NCBI GenBank assembly: GCA_021791895.1
Contig: JAJYVS010000009.1
Coordinates: 17,040 to 81,039, forward strand
DNA from: Actinomycetes bacterium
GTDB lineage: Bacteria; Actinomycetota; Acidimicrobiia; Acidimicrobiales; RAAP-2
DNA: 64,000 nucleotides
Direction of reading: 5' to 3'
The notes beneath the pieces were generated by a model. It was not told where the DNA came from, did no database searches, and saw only the letters and a program-made list of their open reading frames with translations. Below, one piece after another: positions 25,696-34,149 of the stretch (positions are counted from its first letter, which is position 1; every line of letters begins with the position of its first letter). Position numbers and translations under genes: made by a program.

Positions 25696-26358
25696 TCAGG
25701 GGCAGGTGCTGAGGGCCAGGCCGTACCACTTGGCCAGCTTGCGCTGCCCGAGGATCCTCGGATGGACGGTATCGGCCTGGAGCCAACGGGGGTGGGTCTG
25801 GACCAGTCCGTTCCAGTCGATCCACAGGTAGTGGTTTGGGTAGGACCGGGCCAACGTGCGAATGAGCGCGTTCTCCTCGGTGGCCACGTGGGCATCGGGG
25901 TGGCCCTTCAAGGTGTCGGCTGTGGTGTTGTTCGTGACCAGCACCACGCATCGGGCGCTCGACGTCACGGCGAGCATTTGGTCGGAGCCGCTGCGCCAAG
26001 CGGTGTCGTTGTCGAGCGGATCGTTGGTCCCGAGATTGACGATCCAGTCGGTCGGGGGCGGCTGCTCTGCTGCTGCGCTGCTCATTCCTCCAAGTTGCCC
26101 GGCGATGGTGACGCCCGGGACCACGTTGACCTCGATGGAGTGGGCGGGCTCAAGGGTCGAAGCGATCCGTGCGCTCGCGAGAAACGTGATCGAGTCGCCG
26201 ATGATCTCGACACGTGGTCCGTTCGCGTTGCCGATGTAACAGCCGGCCACAAGAACCCCGCTCGCCACGATGGCGAAGGCCGCGACCGACCAGGATCGAA
26301 CTCGCCCTGCTCGGGGCAGGCGACGATCGATGGCCCATGATCCTGTTGCCCCGACCAA
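25696..26358 (-). CDS. SGNH-fold hydrolase lipoprotein
   Basis: A 220-residue exported protein with SGNH/GDSL esterase features: nucleophile motif GDSIT (Ser56), NLGTNDPLDND (block III Asn) and DTVHP (Asp and His) near the end. A signal peptide ends in LVAGC, so Cys40 should be lipidated. The TTG start follows GAGAGG at a spacing of five. Members hydrolyse esters or remove acetyl groups from glycans. Position beside sugar-nucleotide genes hints at an extracellular polysaccharide substrate, but this is an inference. It converges with the epimerase gene. Confidence 0.75.
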   Translation of the reverse strand: MVGATGSWAIDRRLPRAGRVRSWSVAAFAIVASGVLVAGCYIGNANGPRVEIIGDSITFLASARIASTLEPAHSIEVNVVPGVTIAGQLGGMSSAAAEQPPPTDWIVNLGTNDPLDNDTAWRSGSDQMLAVTSSARCVVLVTNNTTADTLKGHPDAHVATEENALIRTLARSYPNHYLWIDWNGLVQTHPRWLQADTVHPRILGQRKLAKWYGLALSTCP

Positions 26359-26573
26359 ACGGACCTCTCGGACTCGGGCTCCGGTCTATCGTGGTGCGCG
26401 TGCAGCGCCGTGCCTAGGGGCCGAAGTCCCGCGGCCATCGGATCAAATGAGAGGCTCTTTGCGGCTCAAACTCCCAGCTCGACCCACCTTGACACTCGAA
26501 CTCGGAGCCCGTTAGCGTCGCCGAAGGCGAGCACGAGCCGAGTTCGCAGCGGTGCTCAGCGAAGGGGGGCAAG

Positions 26574-27347
26574 GTGTCTTTGGCGTCCCGCACTCTGCAT
26601 CCACGCAAGCTCTCTGGCTTCATCGGGGTCGAGTTCGACGATGTCGATCTCGGTGATCTCAACGATCACGACTTCGCCCAGATCAAGGACGCGCTGCTTG
26701 AGCACGGCGTGGTCATTTTCCACCACCAGGACCTGAGTTCTGCGGCGCACAAGGCCTTTGGCGAGAGATTCGGCCCCCTCCACACCCATCCGGCAGCCCA
26801 GGGAGTCGAGGGACACCCCGAGATACTCCTGCTCAGAAATCGCGGCAAGGAGCGAACGATCACCGAGGTCTGGCACTCCGACGTGACCTGTGAGCAGCGG
26901 CCACCATCGGTCTCGATTCTTCATGCCAGAGTCCTGCCTGAATGCGGTGGAGACACGATGTGGGCGAACCAGTACTTGGCCTATGAGAGGTTGTCGGAGG
27001 GCCTGAAGCAGATGCTCGAAGGCATGCGGGCGGTGCACAGCGCCTTTGGCCTCGAGGCCGTTCATCCGGTGATCCGGACCCATCCCGAGAGTGGCCGGCG
27101 CGCCCTCTTCGTCAACGCCGGGTTCACTCGACGCTTCGACGGAATCAGCACGGCGGAGAGCGCGCCACTGCTCAAGATGCTCATCGAGCACGCGACACAG
27201 CCCGACCTCTGCTACCGGCATCGATGGAGTCCGGGCGACATCGCGATGTGGGACAACCGGGGGGTCATGCACTTCGCCGTCCATGACTACGGCGACCAGG
27301 AGCGCGAGATGCACCGCGTGACCGTCCAAGGGGACGAGCCCCGGTGA
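26574..27347 (+). CDS. TauD/TfdA-family Fe(II)/2-oxoglutarate dioxygenase
   Basis: A 257-residue dioxygenase. The iron-binding facial triad is His101 and Asp103 (WHSDV) and His233 (GVMHFAVHDY), and the 2-oxoglutarate Arg lies in the REMHRVT segment (Arg244 or Arg248). The family includes taurine dioxygenase and the alkylsulfatase AtsK, both releasing sulfur from organic sulfur compounds. The next gene codes an alkylsulfatase-like hydrolase, which makes a sulfate-ester or sulfonate substrate more likely than a herbicide-type ether. GTG start after AAGGGGGG. Exact substrate is unknown. Confidence 0.88.
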   Translation: MSLASRTLHPRKLSGFIGVEFDDVDLGDLNDHDFAQIKDALLEHGVVIFHHQDLSSAAHKAFGERFGPLHTHPAAQGVEGHPEILLLRNRGKERTITEVWHSDVTCEQRPPSVSILHARVLPECGGDTMWANQYLAYERLSEGLKQMLEGMRAVHSAFGLEAVHPVIRTHPESGRRALFVNAGFTRRFDGISTAESAPLLKMLIEHATQPDLCYRHRWSPGDIAMWDNRGVMHFAVHDYGDQEREMHRVTVQGDEPR

Positions 27348-27575
27348 GCCGAAGCACCGGTGTTGTGCGCATCTTTCGTTTCCCGAGCGCCACGAGCCGC
27401 GCCACGCTCGAACGCCCGGCGTGGGGGAGCGGCAGCCGGCCACGCTAGCCAGCGGCGCGATCACCGGTCTGCAGTGGAAGTCGCCGTCGCGGCCGAAGAG
27501 GCGGGGGTTCGCTTGACGTCGAACCGGGTTGCCCCCAATGGTCGAATCCAACACGACGACGCAGTGAGGAGAGAG

Positions 27576-28865
27576 ATGTCCGATCTACTTGGTCTTTCGA
27601 CACAGATCATCGACGAGGGGCGAACCGACGAGTTGACCAATCGAGTCACCCAGCAGCTCTCGGAGGTCGCCGACGGCATCGCCGTGGTCGAATCCTTCGG
27701 CCACTGTGTCGCCTTCCGGACCGACTCGGACCTCCTCGTCTTCGACACCAGCAACCCTGCGGCGGGTCCCCGGGTGGTCGAGGCGCTGCGGGGATGGTCC
27801 GAGGAACCTGTTCGCACGGTTGTCTACACCCACGGCCACCTGGACCATGTCGGGGGATCGGTCGCCTTCGTCAACGATGCGTCGGCACGGGGCTTCGCTC
27901 GACCCTCCTTCGTGGCCCACGCCGCCGTCTTGGAGCGGTTCGCCAGATACCGGCTCACCGACGGGTGGAACGTGGCCATCAATCGCCGCCAGTTCGGTCC
28001 TCGCCGCACGGTCGGTCTGACCGCCGACTCCGGACCGGCGGGCTCGCGCGCTCGCTTTCTCCCCGATGACGTCATCGCTCCGGACGTCGTGTTCGAGAAC
28101 CGGTTGACCCTGAAAGCCGGTGGCCTCGATGTGGAGCTCCACCATGCACGAGGAGAGACCGACGACCACCTCTGGGCCTGGATCCCCAGCCGACGGGCCA
28201 TCGCCTGTGGGGATTTCCTCATCTGGAACTTCCCCAATGCCGGCAACCCTCAGAAGGTCCAGCGCTTTCCGGGGGAGTGGGCGGCGGCCCTGCGCCAGAT
28301 GGCCGCGCTCGAACCGGACCTTTTGCTGCCGGCCCATGGCCTGCCGATCGGTGGTCGCGATCGCATAAAGATGGTGCTGGACGACGTGGCGACGGCGTTG
28401 GAGCACCTGGTCGAGGACGTCGTAGCCAGGATGAACGCCGGGGAGACCCTGGACGCCATCCTCCAGGCGGTCTCGGTCCCACCCCACCTGCTGGCAAAGC
28501 CCTACCTGCGTCCGCTGTACGACGAGCCCGAGTTCGTCGTCCGGAACATCTGGCGCCTCTATGGGGGCTGGTGGGACGGCAACCCGGCTCGGCTGAAGCC
28601 TCCGGGCGACGCCGAGTTGGCCCGCGAGGTCGCCGACCTGGCCGGCGGGTCGGTCGCACTCGCCCGCCGGGGGGAGCAGGTGGCCAGGGAAGGCAACCTG
28701 CGACTGGCGTGTCAGCTGGTCGAGTGGGCCCGCGCGGTCGGCCCCGACGACGCCGAGGTGCGAGCCATTGCCTCGGAGGTCTACGAGCTTCGGCGAAGCT
28801 CGGAGACCTCGCTCATGGCCCGAGGGGTCTTCGCGGCAGCAAAGGGCACCGAAGAGGGCCCTTGA
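27576..28865 (+). CDS. Alkylsulfatase-like metallo-beta-lactamase-fold hydrolase
   Basis: A 429-residue protein of the SdsA1/BDS1/Pisa1 group (class III sulfatases). The N-terminal metallo-beta-lactamase domain has THGHLDHVGG (zinc ligands, residues ~87-96), then later ligands in HARGETDDHLWAW and LLPAHGLPI. The C-terminal ~130 residues match the alkylsulfatase dimerisation domain (RNIWRLYGGWWDGNP). It is shorter than SdsA1 (about 650) because the sterol-carrier-like C-terminal domain is missing or cut. The start ATG 27576 follows GTGAGGAG. There is no signal peptide, so it acts in the cytoplasm. Likely substrate: alkyl sulfate esters. Confidence 0.82.
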   Translation: MSDLLGLSTQIIDEGRTDELTNRVTQQLSEVADGIAVVESFGHCVAFRTDSDLLVFDTSNPAAGPRVVEALRGWSEEPVRTVVYTHGHLDHVGGSVAFVNDASARGFARPSFVAHAAVLERFARYRLTDGWNVAINRRQFGPRRTVGLTADSGPAGSRARFLPDDVIAPDVVFENRLTLKAGGLDVELHHARGETDDHLWAWIPSRRAIACGDFLIWNFPNAGNPQKVQRFPGEWAAALRQMAALEPDLLLPAHGLPIGGRDRIKMVLDDVATALEHLVEDVVARMNAGETLDAILQAVSVPPHLLAKPYLRPLYDEPEFVVRNIWRLYGGWWDGNPARLKPPGDAELAREVADLAGGSVALARRGEQVAREGNLRLACQLVEWARAVGPDDAEVRAIASEVYELRRSSETSLMARGVFAAAKGTEEGP

Positions 28866-28919
28866 GCTTTGCGGTGGGCCCGGGTCCTGACCCGAGGCGG
28901 GGATCGCCCCGAGATCGGC

Positions 28920-29651
28920 TCAACGGAAGAGATCCTCGGCCGGCCGCCGCACGATCTCGGCGGCGACCGAGGAGGACCGGAGCCAGGCCTTGGGGACGCC
29001 CCGCACCAGTGCGACCGGCACGTTGCGGTCTTTGCCCATGACCAGCTCGGCCGCCGCCGCAATCTCGTCGGCGACGCAGACCTCGGTCACCTGCAGCTCT
29101 CGACCGGTGGCGTCGGGGGTGCCCCGTAGGTCCACGACACCGGCCACGCCGGCGCACCCGATCGCGACATCGGTGACGCCGCGACGCCACGCCCGTCCGA
29201 ACGTGTCCGAGACGATCACCCCCACCTCGACCCCCAGGTGATGGGCGAGGGCCGCACGGATGCCCCTGGCCGAGCGGTCTGCGTCGATCGGCAAGAGCGC
29301 GGCCTGGCCGGCGGCCACGTTGGAGAGGTCCACGCCGGCGCTCGCGCACACGAAGCCGTGCTTGGTCTCGGTGATGAGCAGATCACCCCGTCGACGCAGG
29401 ATGCGAACCGCTTCCGACTCCACCAGCGCCGACTTGGCGGCCCGGTCGTCGGGGTCGATGTCCACGAGGCGCCCTTCGGCCTTGGAGACGATCTTCTGGG
29501 TGACGACCACCACGTCACCTTCCCGCAGCTCAGTCCCCGAGGCGCTGAAGGCCGCGGCCAACAGCGCGCCGAGGTCGGCACCGGGTCGGACCTCGCCGAT
29601 CCCGTGGACCGGCAGCACGACGATCGCCTCGGTGTTCGGGTCAGCAGGCAC
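28920..29651 (-). CDS. cofE: Coenzyme F420-0:L-glutamate ligase CofE
   Basis: A 243-residue GTP-dependent ligase that adds glutamates to F420-0. It has the CofE start GIGEVRPGADL, VTQKIVSKAEGR, TKHGFVCASAGVDLSN and SDTFGRAWRRGVTDVAIG. Mycobacterial FbiB carries an extra C-terminal flavin domain; this protein lacks it, so maturation of the dehydro precursor must rely on another enzyme. The GTG start overlaps the 3' end of cofD by 11 bp, so the two are translated together. F420 use in this genome is supported by the PPOX-class protein at 59.7-60.1 kb. Confidence 0.93.
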   Translation of the reverse strand: MPADPNTEAIVVLPVHGIGEVRPGADLGALLAAAFSASGTELREGDVVVVTQKIVSKAEGRLVDIDPDDRAAKSALVESEAVRILRRRGDLLITETKHGFVCASAGVDLSNVAAGQAALLPIDADRSARGIRAALAHHLGVEVGVIVSDTFGRAWRRGVTDVAIGCAGVAGVVDLRGTPDATGRELQVTEVCVADEIAAAAELVMGKDRNVPVALVRGVPKAWLRSSSVAAEIVRRPAEDLFR

Positions 29652-30579
29652 TGACGACCGCCTTGGCCAGCGCTGCCCGCGTCGCCGCGTCCGACATGAC
29701 CGTCGGGACGACGAGACACCGCATGCCGAGCGCCTCGATCTTCGGAGCGAGGGCTTCGTCGGCCTCGTCGACCAGGAAGGTCCCGACCCATGGCGCGTAG
29801 AGGCGCCCGACGCCGAGCGCGCTCGATTCGTGTCCGAGCTCGGCGAGGAGCCGGTCCGCCGGCCCCCGCAGGGCCGACCCGGCGATGATGGGGGAGACCG
29901 CGACCACGGCCTCGCGTCTTGCCTCGAGAGCCGATGCGATGCCCGGGATCGACAGGATGGGACCGATGGAGACGATCGGATTCGATGGGCAGCAGACGAT
30001 CAGGTCGGCCTGCTCGATCGCCTCGAGCACCCCTGGGGCGGGGGAGGACCCCTCGGCGCCGTCGAAGCGGAGCGACGCCACCTCGACGTCGTGGCTGAGG
30101 CGGACGAAGTAGTCCTGGAACGCGACCTCGGCCGACGCGCCCTCGGCCGGCCGGGCGAGGGTGACCCTGGTCCGCACCGGGTCCTCGGACATCGGCAGGA
30201 GCCGCGTCCGTACCCCCCGTGCCACCGCCAGCTCGGTGGTGACGTCGGTCAGGGTCGCCCCCTCTCCCAGGCGCTGCGTTCGGTAGAGATGGGTGGCGAG
30301 ATCCCGGTCGCCCAGCTGGAACCAGCTGATCCCGCCCAAGGCTCGGAGGTTCTCCGCAACGGTCCAGGTCTCCCCGGTGACACCCCAGCCGGTCTCCTTG
30401 TTGTCCAGCCCTGCGAGGGCATAGGTGACGCTGTCGATGTCCGGACAGATCGTGAGGCCGTGGAGCACCAGGTCGTCGCCGGTGTTGATCACCGCGGTGA
30501 TCTCGGTCGGGTCAACGACCTCGGCCAGGCCGACGAGGAGCTTGGCCGCGCCGACACCGCCAGCCAGGGCTGTGAGCAC
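29641..30579 (-). CDS. cofD: 2-phospho-L-lactate (or phosphoenolpyruvate) transferase CofD
   Basis: A 312-residue enzyme that joins the activated three-carbon acid to the deazaflavin Fo in F420 synthesis (FbiA in actinobacteria, which uses phosphoenolpyruvate-derived substrate). The start motif LAGGVGAAKLLVGL, the NTGDD loop and ICPDIDSVTYALAG are typical, as is CCPSNPIVSIGPIL in the middle. The GTG start is six bases after TAGGCT (30591-30586), suggesting a leaderless cofD-cofE mRNA. The gene is divergent from a glycosyltransferase cluster. Confidence 0.94.
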   Translation of the reverse strand: MLTALAGGVGAAKLLVGLAEVVDPTEITAVINTGDDLVLHGLTICPDIDSVTYALAGLDNKETGWGVTGETWTVAENLRALGGISWFQLGDRDLATHLYRTQRLGEGATLTDVTTELAVARGVRTRLLPMSEDPVRTRVTLARPAEGASAEVAFQDYFVRLSHDVEVASLRFDGAEGSSPAPGVLEAIEQADLIVCCPSNPIVSIGPILSIPGIASALEARREAVVAVSPIIAGSALRGPADRLLAELGHESSALGVGRLYAPWVGTFLVDEADEALAPKIEALGMRCLVVPTVMSDAATRAALAKAVVSAC

Positions 30580-30585
30580 CGTTCG

Positions 30586-30591
30586 AGCCTA
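30586..30591 (-). promoter_or_regulatory. -10 box of cofD, leaderless
   Basis: TAGGCT on the minus strand ends six bases before the cofD GTG, so transcription likely starts at the start codon. Confidence 0.45.
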
Positions 30592-30665
30592 CGTCGGGCG
30601 GTCACGGACCGTCCGCCAGACGTGCGACATCTTCGGCCGGTGGTCCGGTGTGCCAGGCTCTCGTG

Positions 30666-31820
30666 GTGACCGGAAGCGGGCGCCTGCGGGTGGCACTCGA
30701 CGCCACGCCGCTCATCGGGCACCGCACCGGGGTGGGGGAGTTCTGCCGCGGCGCGATCGATGCGCTGGCCGAGCGCGACGACCTGGACGTCAGCGGGTTC
30801 GCGGTCAGTTGGCGCCGTCGACGCGTCGCCCACCAGGCACTCACGGCCAAGGTCGGCACCGACCAACGGGCCATGCCAGCCCGGCCCTTGCACCTCGCCT
30901 GGCGACATCTGGACGGCCCACCCATCGAGTGGTTCGTGGGCGACTGCGACGTCGTCCACGGGACCAACTTCGTGGTCCCTCCGACGCGGCGCGCCGGCCG
31001 GGTGGTGACGATCCACGATCTCACGGTGATCCACTACCCCGAGCTGTGCGACGGGCCGACGCTGGCCTACCCGTCGCTCATCCGGCGGGCCCTTCGGGCC
31101 GGTGCCTTCGTGCACACGCCGTCGGCGTTCGTCGCCGCCGAGGCTTGCGAGGCGTTCGGGGTGCCGCCCGAGCGGGTCCGGGCGGTCCACTCGGGCATCC
31201 CCGATCACCGAGCACCCGGAGGCGACGAGGTGCCGATCGACCTGCTCCCCTCAGGCACCGCTCGGTTCATCCTGAGCCTGGCCACGGCCGAACCCCGAAA
31301 GGACCTCCCGGCCCTGGTGGCTGCTTTCGACCACCTGGCGGACGAGCGCTCAGACGTCGCCCTCGTCCTGGCCGGTCAGGCCGGCTGGGGCGAGACCCAG
31401 CTGGCCGAGGCGGTCGCCCGATCGCCCTTCGCCGAGCGGATCGTGCGACCCGGCTGGCTCGACGAGGCGACGCTGTCGGCACTGCTCGGCGCGGCCAGCG
31501 TGCTCGCCTACCCGTCGCGCTACGAGGGGTTCGGCTTCCCTCCGCTCGAGGCGATGGCCCGGGGGGTCCCGGTGGTCGCCACCGACGCCGGCGCCCTGCC
31601 CGAGGTGCTCGGGGATGGCGCCGCGCTGGTACCGGTCGGCGACGTCGGCGCGTTGGCCGCGGCGCTGGCCGAGGTGCTCGACTCGAGCGCCCGCGCCGAG
31701 GGGCTGGTGGCCGCCGGCCTCCGGCGGGCCGGCCAGTTCAGCTGGACCGATTGTGCCGAGGGCCTCGGCGCGCTCTACCACGACGTCTGCGCGGAGCGGC
31801 TCGGGGCGTCACGCCGGTGA
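30666..31820 (+). CDS. GT4-family glycosyltransferase (first of three)
   Basis: A 384-residue GT-B enzyme. The N-lobe starts RLRVALDATPLIGHRTGVGE, with a VHGTNF turn and TIHDLTVIHYPE. The C-lobe has the donor site LATAEPRKDLPALV and the PSRYEGFGFPPLEAMARG loop with its two glutamates, typical of GT4 retaining enzymes (WbaZ/mannosyltransferase-like). GTG 30666 is chosen because the fold starts right after it and a CAGGCT box lies six bases upstream; GTG 30648 is an alternative. It overlaps the next glycosyltransferase by GTGA. Acceptor and donor are unknown; GDP-mannose is common for this clade. Confidence 0.85.
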   Translation: MTGSGRLRVALDATPLIGHRTGVGEFCRGAIDALAERDDLDVSGFAVSWRRRRVAHQALTAKVGTDQRAMPARPLHLAWRHLDGPPIEWFVGDCDVVHGTNFVVPPTRRAGRVVTIHDLTVIHYPELCDGPTLAYPSLIRRALRAGAFVHTPSAFVAAEACEAFGVPPERVRAVHSGIPDHRAPGGDEVPIDLLPSGTARFILSLATAEPRKDLPALVAAFDHLADERSDVALVLAGQAGWGETQLAEAVARSPFAERIVRPGWLDEATLSALLGAASVLAYPSRYEGFGFPPLEAMARGVPVVATDAGALPEVLGDGAALVPVGDVGALAAALAEVLDSSARAEGLVAAGLRRAGQFSWTDCAEGLGALYHDVCAERLGASRR

Positions 31821-32959
31821 ACACGAACGAGGGACCGGTCCGCCCGACCGTGCTGCTCGTGGTGGAGCAGCTCCGCCGGGCGGTCCCCGGCGGCATCGGC
31901 ACCTACGCCCGCGGCCTCCTCGCCGGCCTGGCGGCGCTGGAGCGGGAGCGGGGGCTGACGGTGGCGACTGTCACCTTGTACGCCAGCCTGACCTTTTTCG
32001 ACCCCCTCTTCGACTTCGGTCGCCCCCTGCGGCGGGTGGCCCTGCCGTCGAAGCTGTTGACCCGGGCCTGGGACACCGGCTACCTGCTCGCGCCCCGCGG
32101 GTTCGACGTGGTCCACGGGGTCTCGCTCTCGATGCCGACGCTGCGCCGGGGCAGCCGGTCCTCGCTGGTTGCGACGGTCCACGACCTCGCGTGGCGCACC
32201 TTCCCCGAAGCCACCACCGAGCGGGGACGGCGGTGGCACGAGGCTTCGCTGCAACGGGTGATGAAGGAGGCCAAGGGCTTCGTGACGCCCTCGGCCGAGG
32301 TGAAGGACGAGCTGGTGGCGGCGGGCGCCCCGGCCAAGGCGGTGACGGTCATCCCCGAGGGCGTCGACCACCTGCCGCCGCCGGACCCCACCCGGGCCGA
32401 GGCCGTGCTCGCAGCGGCGGGGGTCCGTGGGCCGTTCCTCCTCAGCGCGTCGACCCTCGAGCCGCGCAAGAACCTCGGCCGTCTGGTCCGGGCCTACGGG
32501 ATCGCCCGGGCGGCCGGCGACCTCGGGCAGGTGCCGCTCGTGATCGCCGGTCCGAGCGGTTGGGGGAGCTCGGGCCTCGGCCGGTCGGCCGACGACGGGG
32601 TGGTCCTGTTGGGCCCGGTGGCGCTCCCGGTGCTCGTCGCCCTCTACGCCAAGGCCGCGGCCTTCGTCTACGTCCCGTTGACCGAGGGCTTCGGCCTACC
32701 CCCGCTCGAGGCGATGTCGGTCGGCGCCCCGGTGGTGGCCAGCACCGCCGTGCCGAGCGTGCGCGACGACACCGGCAACGAGGTCGCGGTCCTCGTCGAC
32801 CCCGAGGACCCAGATGCCATCGCCGAGGGTCTGGTCCGGGTGGTGACCGATCCGGTGCTCGCCGCCTCGTTGGGGGAGCGGGGGGCGGCCTTCGCTCGGT
32901 CGCGGACCTGGCGGACCGCCGCCGCCCGGCACCTCGAGCTGTGGGCCCGCCTGGCGTGA
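31817..32959 (+). CDS. GT4-family glycosyltransferase (second of three)
   Basis: A 380-residue GT-B glycosyltransferase. Features are VPGGIGTYARGLLAGL near the start, VVHGVSLSMP, VATVHDLAWRTFPE, then in the C-lobe LSASTLEPRKNLGRLV and PLTEGFGLPPLEAMSVGAP. It belongs to the same clade as its two neighbours and shares GTGA overlaps with both, so the three are made together and probably act in sequence on one glycan. Confidence 0.86.
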   Translation: MNTNEGPVRPTVLLVVEQLRRAVPGGIGTYARGLLAGLAALERERGLTVATVTLYASLTFFDPLFDFGRPLRRVALPSKLLTRAWDTGYLLAPRGFDVVHGVSLSMPTLRRGSRSSLVATVHDLAWRTFPEATTERGRRWHEASLQRVMKEAKGFVTPSAEVKDELVAAGAPAKAVTVIPEGVDHLPPPDPTRAEAVLAAAGVRGPFLLSASTLEPRKNLGRLVRAYGIARAAGDLGQVPLVIAGPSGWGSSGLGRSADDGVVLLGPVALPVLVALYAKAAAFVYVPLTEGFGLPPLEAMSVGAPVVASTAVPSVRDDTGNEVAVLVDPEDPDAIAEGLVRVVTDPVLAASLGERGAAFARSRTWRTAAARHLELWARLA

Positions 32960-34089
32960 GCAGCCGGGCCCTCGCGGTGTCCCTCGACGTGAGCGCCATC
33001 CCGACCCGGGCCGCCGGGGCCGGGCAGTACGCGCTGGCCTTGGCCGGCGCGCTCGATGCCCGCGACGACGTGGCCGTCACGCTGGTCGCCCGACGGTCGG
33101 ACCGCAAGCGATGGCTGGACCGCGCGCCTGGCTCGTCGGTCGTGGGCTGGGCGCCCGGGCCGAGGCCACTGCGCCTCGCCTGGGAGCAGGTCGGCCTCCC
33201 GTGGCGACTGCGCGGCGCCGGGGTCGACCTGCACCACGGTCTGCACTACACGATGCCCGAGCGGACCCGGCTCCCGGTGGTGGTCACCGTGCACGACTGC
33301 ACCTACTTCGACCACCCCGAGTGGCACGAGCCGGCCAAGGCCCGCTTCTTCCGACGGGCCATCGAGGTGGCGGCCGAGCGGGCGGGGGCGGTGGTCTGCG
33401 TGAGCGAGGCAACCGCCGAACGCTTCGTGGAGCTGTGCCGGCCGCGAGCCCCGGTGGTGGTGGCGCCCCATGGGATCGACCACTACCGCTTCTCGCCCTC
33501 CGAGCCTGCCGAGGGGTCCGACGCCGCCCACCTGACCCGGCTCGGTCTCGACCCCGGTCGGCCCATGGTGGTGTTCGTCGGGACCCTCGAACCCCGCAAG
33601 GGGGTGGCCAGCCTCCTCGAGGCGTTCGACCAGGTGGCCGAGCGCTTCGGCGACGCGCAGCTGGTGCTGGTCGGTCAGCGGGGGTGGGGCGAGCGCGATC
33701 TGTTGGCGGCCTCGGGCCACCGCGAGCGGGTGGTGGTGACCGGCTACGTCCCCGACGAGGCGATCCCGGCACTCCTGCGCTCGGCCGCCGTGGTGGCCTA
33801 CCCGTCCCTCGACGAGGGCTTCGGGCTGCCCGCCTTCGAAGCACTGGCCTGCGGGGCCCCCGTCGTCACCACCTCGGGCACGCCCATGGGCGATGCGCTG
33901 GGCGATGCCGCGCTGCTGGTCGCTCCGGGGGACGCGGCGGCGTTGGCCGAGGCGCTTCTCAGCGTGCTCGGCGGGGACCCCGAGCAGGCCGAGCGCCGGC
34001 GCCGCGGACTCGACCGGGTGGCCCCGCTCACCTGGGACAAGAGCGCGTCGCGCCACGTCGACGCCTACCGGATCGCGGCCGGGCGGTGA
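32956..34089 (+). CDS. GT4-family glycosyltransferase (third of three)
   Basis: A 377-residue GT-B enzyme. It has RAAGAGQYALALAGAL, DLHHGLHYTMPE, VVTVHDCTYFDHPEW, VGTLEPRKGVASLL and YPSLDEGFGLPAFEALACGAP with the EX7E-type donor loop. Start GTG overlaps the upstream stop. A nucleotide-sugar reductase follows after 60 bp with its own likely promoter. Substrate unknown. Confidence 0.86.
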   Translation: MSSRALAVSLDVSAIPTRAAGAGQYALALAGALDARDDVAVTLVARRSDRKRWLDRAPGSSVVGWAPGPRPLRLAWEQVGLPWRLRGAGVDLHHGLHYTMPERTRLPVVVTVHDCTYFDHPEWHEPAKARFFRRAIEVAAERAGAVVCVSEATAERFVELCRPRAPVVVAPHGIDHYRFSPSEPAEGSDAAHLTRLGLDPGRPMVVFVGTLEPRKGVASLLEAFDQVAERFGDAQLVLVGQRGWGERDLLAASGHRERVVVTGYVPDEAIPALLRSAAVVAYPSLDEGFGLPAFEALACGAPVVTTSGTPMGDALGDAALLVAPGDAAALAEALLSVLGGDPEQAERRRRGLDRVAPLTWDKSASRHVDAYRIAAGR

Positions 34090-34136
34090 GCCAGGGGGCG
34101 CTCGGGCTGGCCACCCAGAACGCGGTCGAGCGCCGG

Positions 34137-34142
34137 TAGGGT
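34137..34142 (+). promoter_or_regulatory. -10 box of the nucleotide-sugar reductase, leaderless
   Basis: TAGGGT lies seven bases before the ATG at 34150, with no ribosome site between. Confidence 0.4.
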
Positions 34143-34149
34143 TCATCGG

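Noticed and set aside
28894..28912. Hairpin GGGGATCGCCCC between the alkylsulfatase gene and cofE
   Set aside because: The stem is only four or five base pairs, within chance expectation at this GC content.
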